Assembly: GCA_964539025.1 (NCBI GenBank)
Contig: CAZIFA010000004.1
Span: 163,490-227,489, forward strand
DNA: 64,000 nucleotides
Origin: Micavibrio_A sp964539025
GTDB lineage: Bacteria; Pseudomonadota; Alphaproteobacteria; Micavibrionales; Micavibrionaceae
Direction: 5' to 3'
Made by a program: the position numbers and the translations under genes. The notes beneath the pieces are model-generated. The model made no database searches, was not told the origin of the DNA, and was given only the letters and a program-made list of their open reading frames with translations. Of this stretch, positions 1-7,023 are shown in pieces. Positions within the stretch are counted from its first letter, which is position 1, and each line of letters begins with the position of its first letter.

Positions 1-1239
1 TTAGAGGAGAAATGGCGATCCTTTGCGGGATACAAGGGCAAGCCCGTAACAGGCGGTACTATTACATACTACGCAAAAGAATATGGCTGGATACCCCCCA
101 AAGAAGGATCAAGCGAGGAAGTAGTACTTTTTAAATTTCTGACCTTAGATGAGCTTTTCAAGAATATGACACCGACAAGGTGGCTGGTTAAAAACTATCT
201 TGAACAGCACACTATGGGTCTTATGTTTGGCGATCCCGGCTGCGGAAAATCCCTCATTGCGATCGATATGGCCTGCTGCATTGCCACGGGCACACCCTGG
301 CATGGGAATGATGCGGAACAAGGAGCCGTGTTCTATATTGCCGGAGAAGGTCATAATGGCCTTGCGCGCCGGTTTTTGGCATGGCAGGCACAAAATAAGG
401 TTTTGCTCGGGGAAGCCCCTCTACTTACTTCGGAGCGAGCGGCGCAGTTTTATAACCACGAAAGCGCGCAGGCCGTTATTGACGCTATACATGATCTAAA
501 AAGGAAATCGGGGTTTACCCCGCGGCTGATAATCATCGATACGCTGGCGCGGAATTTTGGTGGCGGCGATGAAAACAGCACTCAGGATATGAACATATTC
601 ATTCAGCATGTGGACGCGCTTAAAGACAGATACAAAGCCACGGTTTTAATTGTCCATCACTCAGGCCACGCCGATAAAGGCAGGGCGCGCGGGGCGATGT
701 CTCTAAAAGGGGCGCTCGATCATGAATATAAAATTCAAAAGGATGAGAGCGAAAATGTAACTCTTACCTGCACGAAGACAAAAGACGGCCCAGATCCCGC
801 ACCCTTAAATTTTAAAATTGTATCCATGCTTTTAGAAGGTTTGGAAGGCGAAGACACGAACGGAGGAACAATCTCTTACATGGGGAGCGGCTGGAAGCCA
901 AAAGACAAACCGCTTTCAAAACAAAAACAAGCAGCCCTTGATATTTTGAGCACCCTTTTAGACACAAAGGGCGTGAAGATGATGATGCAGGGAGCGGGCC
1001 TTGTTACCGTTGCACAGCTTGAAGAATACAAGGAAGCTCTCAAACAAGGGGGTATTTCCGATGCGGACAAGCCGGACAGTGTGCGGACAGCCATCACAAG
1101 AGCGATAAAAAATCTAGAAAAGATAAATATTATAGAGACTTACAAGGATTATGTCTGGATAGCGGACATGCCGGACAAATCCGGACATTTTGATTTTGAT
1201 GATCTCACCGAAACGGACAGACAGGACACCCCTCTTTAG
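1..1239 (+). CDS. Phage/plasmid primase-helicase, C-terminal part (RepA-like AAA ATPase), 5' truncated
   Basis: The frame is open from base 1, so the gene starts outside the window. The first about 50 residues look like a primase C-terminal (PriCT-like) module, with a W-x-SF start and an ITYYAKEYGW motif. A RepA-type hexameric ATPase follows: Walker A GDPGCGKS (about 22-29 residues after the Met at 166), Walker B LIIIDT about 95 residues later, and a VHHSGH motif typical of this family. The C-terminus resembles a winged helix. Such proteins start replication of prophages, satellites and plasmids. The ATG at 166 is internal, not the start. The 3' end of the gene is rich in CGGACA repeats. Family assignment is from motifs only. 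Confidence 0.8.
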   Translation, partial: LEEKWRSFAGYKGKPVTGGTITYYAKEYGWIPPKEGSSEEVVLFKFLTLDELFKNMTPTRWLVKNYLEQHTMGLMFGDPGCGKSLIAIDMACCIATGTPWHGNDAEQGAVFYIAGEGHNGLARRFLAWQAQNKVLLGEAPLLTSERAAQFYNHESAQAVIDAIHDLKRKSGFTPRLIIIDTLARNFGGGDENSTQDMNIFIQHVDALKDRYKATVLIVHHSGHADKGRARGAMSLKGALDHEYKIQKDESENVTLTCTKTKDGPDPAPLNFKIVSMLLEGLEGEDTNGGTISYMGSGWKPKDKPLSKQKQAALDILSTLLDTKGVKMMMQGAGLVTVAQLEEYKEALKQGGISDADKPDSVRTAITRAIKNLEKINIIETYKDYVWIADMPDKSGHFDFDDLTETDRQDTPL

Positions 1240-1256
1240 AGGGTGTCCGATGTCCG
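1064..1256. repeat. Iteron-like CGGACA repeats at the 3' end of the primase gene
   Basis: CGGACA occurs at 1064, 1073, 1084, 1163, 1172, 1182 and 1214. Its complement TGTCCG occurs at 1244 and 1251, and again at 1362. The first six form two similar triplets spaced 9-11 bases, close to one helical turn. A repeat array next to an initiator-type ATPase is what a replication origin with iterons looks like. Most copies lie inside the coding frame, so codon use could produce part of the pattern. Confidence 0.4.
1224..1248 (+). other. Hairpin across the primase stop codon
   Basis: GGACACCCCTC (1224-1234) and GAGGGTGTCC (1239-1248) pair with one bulge around a TTTA loop, and the stop TAG sits at the loop edge. 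No T-run follows, so it is not a standard terminator. It may belong to the iteron region or to the leader of the structured RNA downstream. Confidence 0.45.
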
Positions 1257-1326
1257 GCGGCGCATCCGCGACTTGCAAAGGCGGCCTCTTCCCCATACAA
1301 AGGTTATGGTTTGTCCTTGTGATGAA

Positions 1327-1505
1327 CCGGGGCCTTAATAACCCCGCTATCAACGGTGGCGTGTCCGTCATCACGTCGCTTCTCGGTCTATGGCCGGGAG
1401 GCGGCGGCGTATGTCCAAAGCCTCGGCTCAAAGGCCGTCGCGGTCGTTTGATAGCGGCTTATTAACTCCCGGTCACCAGAGCAGGACATCTCTGGTGATT
1501 TTTTT
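1327..1505 (+). ncRNA. Candidate structured non-coding RNA with its own terminator
   Basis: The 5' and 3' ends pair over a long range: 1327-1331 with 1468-1472, 1335-1341 with 1459-1465, and 1344-1353 with 1448-1457, giving about 22 base pairs with two small internal loops. The enclosed about 95 bases are GC-rich and form further stems, for example 1401-1407 with 1435-1441 allowing one wobble. The closing helix is followed directly by an intrinsic terminator (1473-1505). No convincing protein frame covers the segment. It does not match tmRNA, RNase P or 6S features I can recognise. The transcription start is not identified and could lie in 1240-1326. Confidence 0.5.
1473..1505 (+). terminator. 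Intrinsic terminator
   Basis: A perfect 9-bp stem, TCACCAGAG (1473-1481) with CTCTGGTGA (1490-1498), has an 8-base loop and is followed by seven Ts (1499-1505). It ends the structured RNA just before the lipoprotein gene. Confidence 0.85.
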
Positions 1506-1518
1506 ATGGGAGAGACAT

Positions 1519-1740
1519 ATGCCAAAGTTTTTGTTTTTAACTCTTTTTGCTTTATGTGGTTGTAACATGACACCTCAACAACAAGCCTATTGGGGCGGAG
1601 TTGCAGGGCAGGTTGCAGATCAATATCAGCCACACAGTGCAGCGGCCTACCAAGAGCGCTTAGATCAATGGGCAAACCCCCCAATAGTTAACTGTGACAG
1701 CACCCCTGTAGGCGGAACGGTTTATACAACATGCAGATAA
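1519..1740 (+). CDS. Small lipoprotein of the accessory element
   Basis: This 73-residue protein opens with a short lipoprotein signal and lipobox LCGC (residues 12-15), so it is probably lipid-anchored after the second cysteine. The mature part is Gln/Ala/Tyr-rich and ends in a small C-terminal motif with two cysteines (NCDSTPVGGTVYTTCR). The ATG at 1519 was preferred over the longer open frame from 1390: GGGAGAG lies just upstream, and the longer frame would read through the terminator. The last bases overlap the start of the next gene. Function unknown. A phage spanin lipoprotein was considered, but the gene order and C-terminus do not fit well. Confidence 0.65.
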   Translation: MPKFLFLTLFALCGCNMTPQQQAYWGGVAGQVADQYQPHSAAAYQERLDQWANPPIVNCDSTPVGGTVYTTCR

Positions 1741-2240
1741 GTCAAAAATATAAATATCAGAAAAGCATAGCGATCCTATTCGCAATCCTTGGATTGCTAT
1801 TTTATAGCACCATTGTTTATGCAGAAGACAACACTGCGCAGCGCGAAAAATTAGAGGCTCTTGTAGATTTTGTTGATAGAAAAATAGACATAGAGCCTAT
1901 TAATGCGGCTTCCTTAAATCCCTCTGAAACAAAGGCGCTAACTACGAAGTTTTTGCCTGTAATACAGGAAAAATGCATAGACATTCATATTGAAGCACAG
2001 ACCCGCATAATTAATGATTTTATTGGTTCTGTATACGGCTTGAGTACAGCAGCAAAAATCAGGGGCGCTGAACAAGCACGTCGTGAATCTCTTGAAATTG
2101 AAAAGCTAATGTACCAGTGCGCAAAAGATCATGGCTTTAAGCTGTCAGTTAAAGACATATTACGCGATGGCCGTTCAACAACTTGGCCGGAAATTTTTCA
2201 GAAAATGATCACGTTATTCGTAGAGGCTGGCACCCCTTAA
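1731..2240 (+). CDS. Exported or membrane-anchored protein of unknown function
   Basis: A 169-residue protein with a positively charged N-terminus and a hydrophobic segment (about residues 12-32) ending in VYA-E, consistent with a cleavable signal peptide. The rest is helical and charged, with two cysteines far apart. Its ATG overlaps the lipoprotein stop by 10 bases, so the two genes are probably translationally coupled and may act together at the envelope. I do not recognise the family. Confidence 0.6.
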   Translation: MQISQKYKYQKSIAILFAILGLLFYSTIVYAEDNTAQREKLEALVDFVDRKIDIEPINAASLNPSETKALTTKFLPVIQEKCIDIHIEAQTRIINDFIGSVYGLSTAAKIRGAEQARRESLEIEKLMYQCAKDHGFKLSVKDILRDGRSTTWPEIFQKMITLFVEAGTP

Positions 2241-2250
2241 GGATAAAAAG

Positions 2251-2622
2251 TTACTGCATGCATCGCAAATTATCTTCCCCAGCATCCTCACTTAACACGG
2301 CATGTATTTCTTCATCCCCAGCCAAAATCCGTTCTCTCAAACGTTGGATCTGATCAAGCCTTAGGCCAAGCCCCGGCTGCGCACGTTCTGCTGGATCAAT
2401 CGCTTTTCGCTTTGGTGCCTGATAAGAAGCCAGTTCCGCGTACATGCGTCCCGCTGTGGCTAGATCGCCTTCCTTTTCAGCCTTATCCGCAATCCGCGCC
2501 ATGCCCTCAAATGGGCATCCCAGCTCTTTGATTTTCTGTTCAACGGCCAACGTGCGTTTATTCAACGATCCAGGTTTACGCCCTGCCCCTTCCCTATATC
2601 CGCCCTTTTCCGTGTTCATCAC
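2251..2622 (-). CDS. Phage terminase small-subunit-like DNA-binding protein
   Basis: This 123-residue protein begins with the phage-typical motif GYREGAGRKPGSLNKRT, an AT-hook-like basic stretch, and has ELASYQAPKRKAID in the middle. This layout is common in proteins encoded just before terminase large subunits in tailed phages, where they help recognise packaging DNA. No large subunit is visible here, so the element is degenerate, a satellite, or continues to the left in another arrangement. The start used is the Met-Met pair; the second Met is equally possible. The gene faces left, unlike its neighbours. Confidence 0.55.
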   Translation of the reverse strand: MMNTEKGGYREGAGRKPGSLNKRTLAVEQKIKELGCPFEGMARIADKAEKEGDLATAGRMYAELASYQAPKRKAIDPAERAQPGLGLRLDQIQRLRERILAGDEEIHAVLSEDAGEDNLRCMQ

Positions 2623-2630
2623 GTTACCTA

Positions 2631-2661
2631 TGATAAAATTTGATTGTTTATCATTTTATCA
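2631..2661. promoter_or_regulatory. Operator-like palindrome upstream of the terminase-like gene
   Basis: TGATAAAAT (2631-2639) and ATTTTATCA (2653-2661) are perfect inverted repeats separated by 13 AT-rich bases, 9 bases upstream of the minus-strand start codon. The position suits a repressor-binding site. There is no direct evidence of the regulator. Confidence 0.4.
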
Positions 2662-2864
2662 CAGATCAAAAAACTGTACCAACTATAGGATAAAAACTTC
2701 AATGTGCGCGCGTATGAGAGGTTTAAAACGTTTGGAGCAGTTTTTCCTTATGGAAGAATTGCAGCGGATACTCAGGTGAAAATGGGCTGGAGCACCCAGT
2801 TTAACTTCAAAAGTCCGGCTTATACTACAAAGATAGGCGAGCTTCCCACAGCAAGGGCATAAAA
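2662..2864. other. Intergenic stretch without a supported gene
   Basis: Short open frames exist on both strands, but none has a convincing start or protein-like composition. This part of the 2623-2950 gap appears to be a promoter region for the two divergent genes or decayed sequence. Confidence 0.5.
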
Positions 2865-2916
2865 TATCGGTGATACTCCGCCCCAAAACGCTCGTAAGTT
2901 TAACTATCAGTGATAG
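2865..2916 (+). promoter_or_regulatory. Pair of operator-like sites upstream of the GHKL-nuclease gene
   Basis: CTATCAGTGATAG (2904-2916) is a perfect 13-base palindrome with a central G. A 10-of-11 copy of its core (TATCGGTGATA) lies exactly 40 bases upstream at 2865-2875. Two sites spaced four helical turns apart, 35-85 bases ahead of a start codon, resemble a phage-type repressor operator. Confidence 0.4.
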
Positions 2917-2950
2917 AATAGAAATCTATTCAAGCGATTAGGAATTAAAA

Positions 2951-4948
2951 ATGAGCAACGTTAATATAAAACGGGCTGTAGAGAATATAAAACATGGGAC
3001 ATCCGTGTATACGCCGCTCGTGGAGGTAATCGTAAATTCTATACAAGCTATAGATGAAGCAAAGGAGGAAAACGGGATCATTCATATCTATATTGAACGA
3101 TCTGCGCAGGGAGATATGGAAGGCTTGCCGGATGTAACAGGGTTTAGGATTCAAGACAACGGCATTGGATTTGACGAAAAGAACCGTACTTCATTTGATA
3201 CTCTATACACCGATAACAAAATGGACATTGGGGGAAAAGGATTTGGTCGATTCACCTATTTAAAATATTTCGACGAGGTGACAGTTCACAGCACATATAA
3301 AAATGCCGAGGCCTTTATGGCGCGCCGTTTCAAAATGGGTAAGAACACTGAAATAATTACTGATGAAACCAATGGCCACACGAAAAAAACCAAAACGGGT
3401 AGCGAGGTTCATCTAAGGGGTATTAAAGCAGGGAAGTTTCAGGAAAAGAAAGTTGTAACTATAGGAAAGATTTTAGTCGAGAGGCTCCTCCCCTATTTTA
3501 TAACGAAAGATTATAAGTGCCCGCAAATAGCAATATCTGAAAGCGATGGGAAAGACGAAATTCAGCTAAATGGATTTGTCGAAAACCCCAAGTTTAAAAA
3601 TATTACCGAAATGGTAATCGACAATGGAAATTTTAGACTTGGTGAGAATGACAACAAGTATGACTTTGAAGTGCGACTTTTCAAATTTTACGCGCCCAAA
3701 AGTCAAAAAAGCAAAGTCAGTCTCGTTGCACACAAGAGGGAAGCTAGTGAGACAGCTATTCACAATTATGTTCCCGAGTTTGCAGAGGAGTTTTTTGAAA
3801 CGTCGGGTGAGCAAGACACGGAGAAAAATTATATTATTAAGGCGTATGTCTTTGGAAAGTATTTGGATGACAATGTGTCATTAGAAAGAGGAGCCTTTAA
3901 TTTTCCTAAGGAAGCCAATATGTTTTTTTCTATTGGACAGGAACAAATTGAAAGCGCGGCTTCCGCAATCGCTGCGGAAGCTATGGGGACCGATGTTAAA
4001 GCACGGCAAGAACGTAAGCTTGAACGTATTAAAGATTACGTTGAAGCCGAAGCCCCTTGGCATCGCAAGTTACTAGAGTCTGCGGATTTATCCGGCATCC
4101 CCATGCACCCGACAAAATCGGACATTGAAGAGAGGCTGCAAAGAATAAAATTCAATAAGGAATTAGAAACCAGAAAAGAAGTAAAAGAGATTTTGGAAGG
4201 AATCACCGTTGATGATCTCGCAACGAAGATACCGGAAATTGTGGGAAGAATTACTGACACATCGCAAAATGATCTTATTCATTACATTGCTATGCGTAGA
4301 AGTGTAATCGACTTATTTAAGAAAAGTTTAGAACTAACCGAAAGTGGGGCTTATAGAACAGAGGGTGATGTTCACGACATTATTTTTCCACGAAAAGGTG
4401 ATACCGACAAAACTAAATTTGAGGAACACAATTTATGGATACTTGATGAAAGGTTAAATTTTACTACCTTCGTCTCATCCGACCAACCTTTGAATGGTCC
4501 TAATTCAGATAGAACTGACTTATTAGTTTATAATAGAAGAGTATTATTTCGTGGTGAAAATGACCCGAGTAATCCGGTCACGATTTTTGAATTTAAACGT
4601 CCTCAGCGCGAGGATTTTACAAATCCTTCTTCCGATGAAGATCCTATTGCTCAAATAGTGCGCTACACGAATGCAATCAGAGGGGGCAAGTACAAAACCC
4701 CGCAAGGTCGAAGTATTGCTGTTTCTGATACCACGCCTTTTTTCGGTTATGTTGTTCTCGACTTGACACAGAAGGTCGCAGATTGGCTGCATAAAGAAAA
4801 AAACTTCAAACCTATGCCGGACGGATTAGGATGGTTTCAATGGAATGAAAACATTAATCTGTATATTGAGGTACTAGGGTGGGACAAAATTATAAAAGAC
4901 GCAGAAATGCGGAATAAGATTTTCTTCCATAAACTTAATATCCAATAA
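2951..4948 (+). CDS. GHKL ATPase with C-terminal PD-(D/E)XK-like nuclease domain, candidate defence protein
   Basis: A 665-residue protein. The N-terminus is a GHKL (Hsp90/MutL/MORC-like) ATPase: N-box with E25 and N29 (EVIVNSIQAID), G1 box DNGIGF (69-74) and a glycine-rich lid GGKGFGRF (94-101). A helical middle follows. The C-terminal about 150 residues contain D523 in TDLLVY and E547-x-K549 in IFEFKRP, the spacing of a PD-(D/E)XK nuclease core. Stand-alone proteins that join an ATP-driven clamp to a nuclease are common in phage-defence islands. The gene sits in the accessory segment next to a HEPN-like gene. The domain calls are from visible motifs; defence is inference. Confidence 0.7.
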   Translation: MSNVNIKRAVENIKHGTSVYTPLVEVIVNSIQAIDEAKEENGIIHIYIERSAQGDMEGLPDVTGFRIQDNGIGFDEKNRTSFDTLYTDNKMDIGGKGFGRFTYLKYFDEVTVHSTYKNAEAFMARRFKMGKNTEIITDETNGHTKKTKTGSEVHLRGIKAGKFQEKKVVTIGKILVERLLPYFITKDYKCPQIAISESDGKDEIQLNGFVENPKFKNITEMVIDNGNFRLGENDNKYDFEVRLFKFYAPKSQKSKVSLVAHKREASETAIHNYVPEFAEEFFETSGEQDTEKNYIIKAYVFGKYLDDNVSLERGAFNFPKEANMFFSIGQEQIESAASAIAAEAMGTDVKARQERKLERIKDYVEAEAPWHRKLLESADLSGIPMHPTKSDIEERLQRIKFNKELETRKEVKEILEGITVDDLATKIPEIVGRITDTSQNDLIHYIAMRRSVIDLFKKSLELTESGAYRTEGDVHDIIFPRKGDTDKTKFEEHNLWILDERLNFTTFVSSDQPLNGPNSDRTDLLVYNRRVLFRGENDPSNPVTIFEFKRPQREDFTNPSSDEDPIAQIVRYTNAIRGGKYKTPQGRSIAVSDTTPFFGYVVLDLTQKVADWLHKEKNFKPMPDGLGWFQWNENINLYIEVLGWDKIIKDAEMRNKIFFHKLNIQ

Positions 4949-4968
4949 AATCTGACATTCGTTAGACC

Positions 4969-5814
4969 CTAGTCTGATTTAGTGGGTTCCCAGCCTTCTT
5001 TTACATCTGTTGTTAATTGGTATTTATCTGTAGAGATTTTATTAATTGCTACCGCGCAAATTTTCCGCATTATAGGTAAAAGTTTGGCAACAGTATCCGC
5101 CTCTTTATGATTCAAATGAGTCACACCTCGTATCATACGTTTTCCCCGCCCAGTCCGTACGTGAGCGCATCTATCGCGGTAAGTATGGATTAGCTCTACG
5201 GGATTTGTTGTTAATGCAGCATCGATGAAGCGTTGAGAGAAGGAATTGATAAGTTCTTCAAGCTCTGTCTTTTTCCAGATATGGCCATCTTTATACAAAG
5301 ATTCCAAAACCATGAAGAATGATAGAAAGCGATATTGGATAGGGATTTTATTGTCGATACCATCAGCATACAATCTCAAAACATAGCGAGTATCAAAAGC
5401 TGCGATAAATAAATTTTTGCTGTTTACTGGGTCATAATTTTTTTTACCCTCCTTTAGGGTCATTTGCATCCCAAAATTGTAAGGCTCGTCGTCATCAAAA
5501 AACTGCCAATAACGTCCAAAATCTGCGAACGCTAAATTAATGTCACAGGTCAGACGTAGAATAGATATCATGTGCTCAGATAGGGCTTGGATGTGGGGGA
5601 ACACGTGAGGGGGAAGTTCTTTCTCTTTTAGTTTTGTCACCTTAATCCGCAAAAACTCTGGCATACCTAAATCGTTGCAGAAAAGTGCAATCTCGAAATC
5701 TTCTTCTGTATCATCGGTAGTAATGGGAATTTTGAAAGCTGCCTTTCTAGAGGGGGCATCATCTAGATTGGGGGGGTGAGGTTCAAAAGGTATGTAATAA
5801 TGGCTGTATGGCAT
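4969..5814 (-). CDS. HEPN-like protein, possible RNase partner of the GHKL-nuclease
   Basis: A 281-residue protein starting at MPYSHYY. The longer open frame from 5973 reads through a tRNA-like fragment and is rejected. The C-terminal third is helical and has YRDRCAHVRTG, an R-x4-H motif (about R213, H218) as in HEPN ribonucleases and in ApeA-like C-terminal domains. The N-terminal part is beta-rich and unrecognised. It converges on the GHKL-nuclease gene with only about 20 bases between the stops. Pairing as a system is inferred from position only. Alternative: an unrelated orphan toxin-like protein. Confidence 0.55.
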   Translation of the reverse strand: MPYSHYYIPFEPHPPNLDDAPSRKAAFKIPITTDDTEEDFEIALFCNDLGMPEFLRIKVTKLKEKELPPHVFPHIQALSEHMISILRLTCDINLAFADFGRYWQFFDDDEPYNFGMQMTLKEGKKNYDPVNSKNLFIAAFDTRYVLRLYADGIDNKIPIQYRFLSFFMVLESLYKDGHIWKKTELEELINSFSQRFIDAALTTNPVELIHTYRDRCAHVRTGRGKRMIRGVTHLNHKEADTVAKLLPIMRKICAVAINKISTDKYQLTTDVKEGWEPTKSD

Positions 5815-5830
5815 GATATCTATTCTCAGA

Positions 5831-5880
5831 TGGTGCGGGCGGGGGGCTTGAACCCCCACGAGGAAAGCCCTACAGATTTT
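5831..5880 (-). other. tRNA-Leu-like 3' fragment, possible attachment site
   Basis: On the minus strand this reads as the end of a tRNA: a short variable-arm hairpin, a T-arm with a 5-bp GGGGG/CCCCC stem and TTCAAGC loop, an acceptor strand CGCCCGC, a discriminator A and an encoded CCA (5831-5833). The acceptor and variable-arm length suit alphaproteobacterial tRNA-Leu. No matching GCGGGCG 5' half is found in the next 150 bases. Displaced tRNA 3' ends usually mark att sites of integrases that target tRNA genes. Confidence 0.55.
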
Positions 5881-5907
5881 CTTACCCCTACGGCTTTCGC
5901 CGCGATC

Positions 5908-5923
5908 ACCAAACGGTGATTTT
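5908..5923. other. Small perfect hairpin upstream of the tRNA fragment
   Basis: ATCACC-AAAC-GGTGAT is a perfect 6-bp stem with a 4-base loop. It lies in the non-coding stretch 5815-6287, which otherwise holds only the tRNA fragment. A 66-residue open frame (6070-6270, minus) there has no recognisable features. Confidence 0.4.
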
Positions 5924-6287
5924 GTGGTCTGGACTAATGTCGTCTCACTATCTATTTTCACTGTGCTAAACATATTTCCCCTAATCAGCAGTGATAATTA
6001 AGCACTGTGCTTTGCTTTCGCATAGTCTGGAATAGAAATACCAAACTTGCATTAGCATATAAGCAATTCTTAATCTGACTTTAGGTAAAAAGTAAAAATC
6101 CAAAAAATTTGTATCGTCGCCTCAATGCTATTCGAAAACTCATAAAGAGAAGTCCCGCCGGGGGTGACCACCCTTCCTATGTTATCCCATGCCCTAAAAA
6201 CGATAGAAAAATAGTCTTGGTGGTTGCTATGTGGTTGCAAAGGCGATTCTAGCGAAAACGATATAACCATTAACCCCTTGAAAAGAT

Positions 6288-6364
<77 letters not shown>

Positions 6365-6369
6365 ACTGG

Positions 6370-6678
6370 CTATTTACTAGCATTATCCTTGGGGGGAATG
6401 TAACGGAAATTATCGACATAATTGCGGGGGCGAACGATCCGCTCATGGGCCGTCGAGGCGCTGTATTCCCAGCCCTGCTCCTGGGCATAGGCAATGGCCT
6501 GTTCCCGGGTCGGAAAGCACAATTTAACCTGATTATTGGTGTCGCCGGACGCCGTCCAGCCCATCAGGGGTTCCGGCCCCCGGGCGGTTTCCAGCTCATA
6601 TTCCAGCACCCAGCCCTTGGTCCGGCCAAGGCCCGATTGCATGGTATTCTTCGAAGGTCTGTAAATCCGTACTTTCAT
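6370..6678 (-). CDS. NADH:ubiquinone oxidoreductase accessory subunit, NDUFS4 family
   Basis: A 102-residue protein matching the ETC complex I NDUFS4 (18 kDa) family: KGWVLEYE, then EPLMGWTASGD, VKLCFPTREQAIAYAQEQG and a C-terminal NYVDNFRY motif. In alphaproteobacteria and mitochondria this soluble subunit stabilises the NADH-binding arm of complex I at the cytoplasmic side. The catalytic nuo genes are not in the window. Length is normal for the bacterial form. It supports the alphaproteobacterial assignment and appears to share a transcript with tRNA-Arg. Confidence 0.9.
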   Translation of the reverse strand: MKVRIYRPSKNTMQSGLGRTKGWVLEYELETARGPEPLMGWTASGDTNNQVKLCFPTREQAIAYAQEQGWEYSASTAHERIVRPRNYVDNFRYIPPKDNASK

Positions 6679-6727
6679 AATGGCTAGATTATAAAAGGAA
6701 ATCCGCCCTAATCCAGCTAATTTTCAC

Positions 6728-6858
6728 TGTCATCCCCTCGCCCCCTTGTCACCCCCGCGAAGGCGGGGATCCAGTCCTTAACATGTGCGTGGCAAAGCCA
6801 CGCTCTTTATGGATCCACGATGTTAATGCCTGCCTTTCGACAGGCCTCGGGGATGACA
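6728..6858. repeat. Palindromic repeat element (long variant)
   Basis: Begins TGTCATCCCC and ends GGGGATGACA. It contains a nested GCGAAGGCGGGGATCCAG unit and a complementary GGATCCA stretch. It occupies most of the gap between the NDUFS4-like gene and tRNA-Pro and belongs to the dispersed TGTCATCC...GGATGACA family. Confidence 0.7.
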
Positions 6859-6923
6859 AGATTGAGAGGAGACTGTAAATATCCTTGCTCGTTTCTGCTA
6901 GCCTGTGTATGACTTTGGCCTGT

Positions 6924-7000
<77 letters not shown>

Positions 7001-7023
7001 TTTTTCCACCAAATTTCAAATTT

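Noticed and set aside
1390..1518. N-terminal extension of the lipoprotein reading frame
   Set aside because: It runs through the structured RNA and its terminator and removes the signal peptide from the N-terminus.
1519..2240. Rz/Rz1-like spanin pair
   Set aside because: Overlapping lipoprotein and membrane/exported genes fit loosely, but the order, the lack of a Pro-rich lipoprotein and the absence of lysis genes argue against it.
5815..5973. N-terminal extension of the HEPN-like protein
   Set aside because: It is translated from the tRNA 3' fragment and has no ribosome site; MPYSHYY is the natural start.
6070..6270. 66-residue minus-strand frame next to tRNA-Arg as an integrase remnant
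   Set aside because: No tyrosine-recombinase motif (R-H-R-Y) is visible and the composition is not protein-like.
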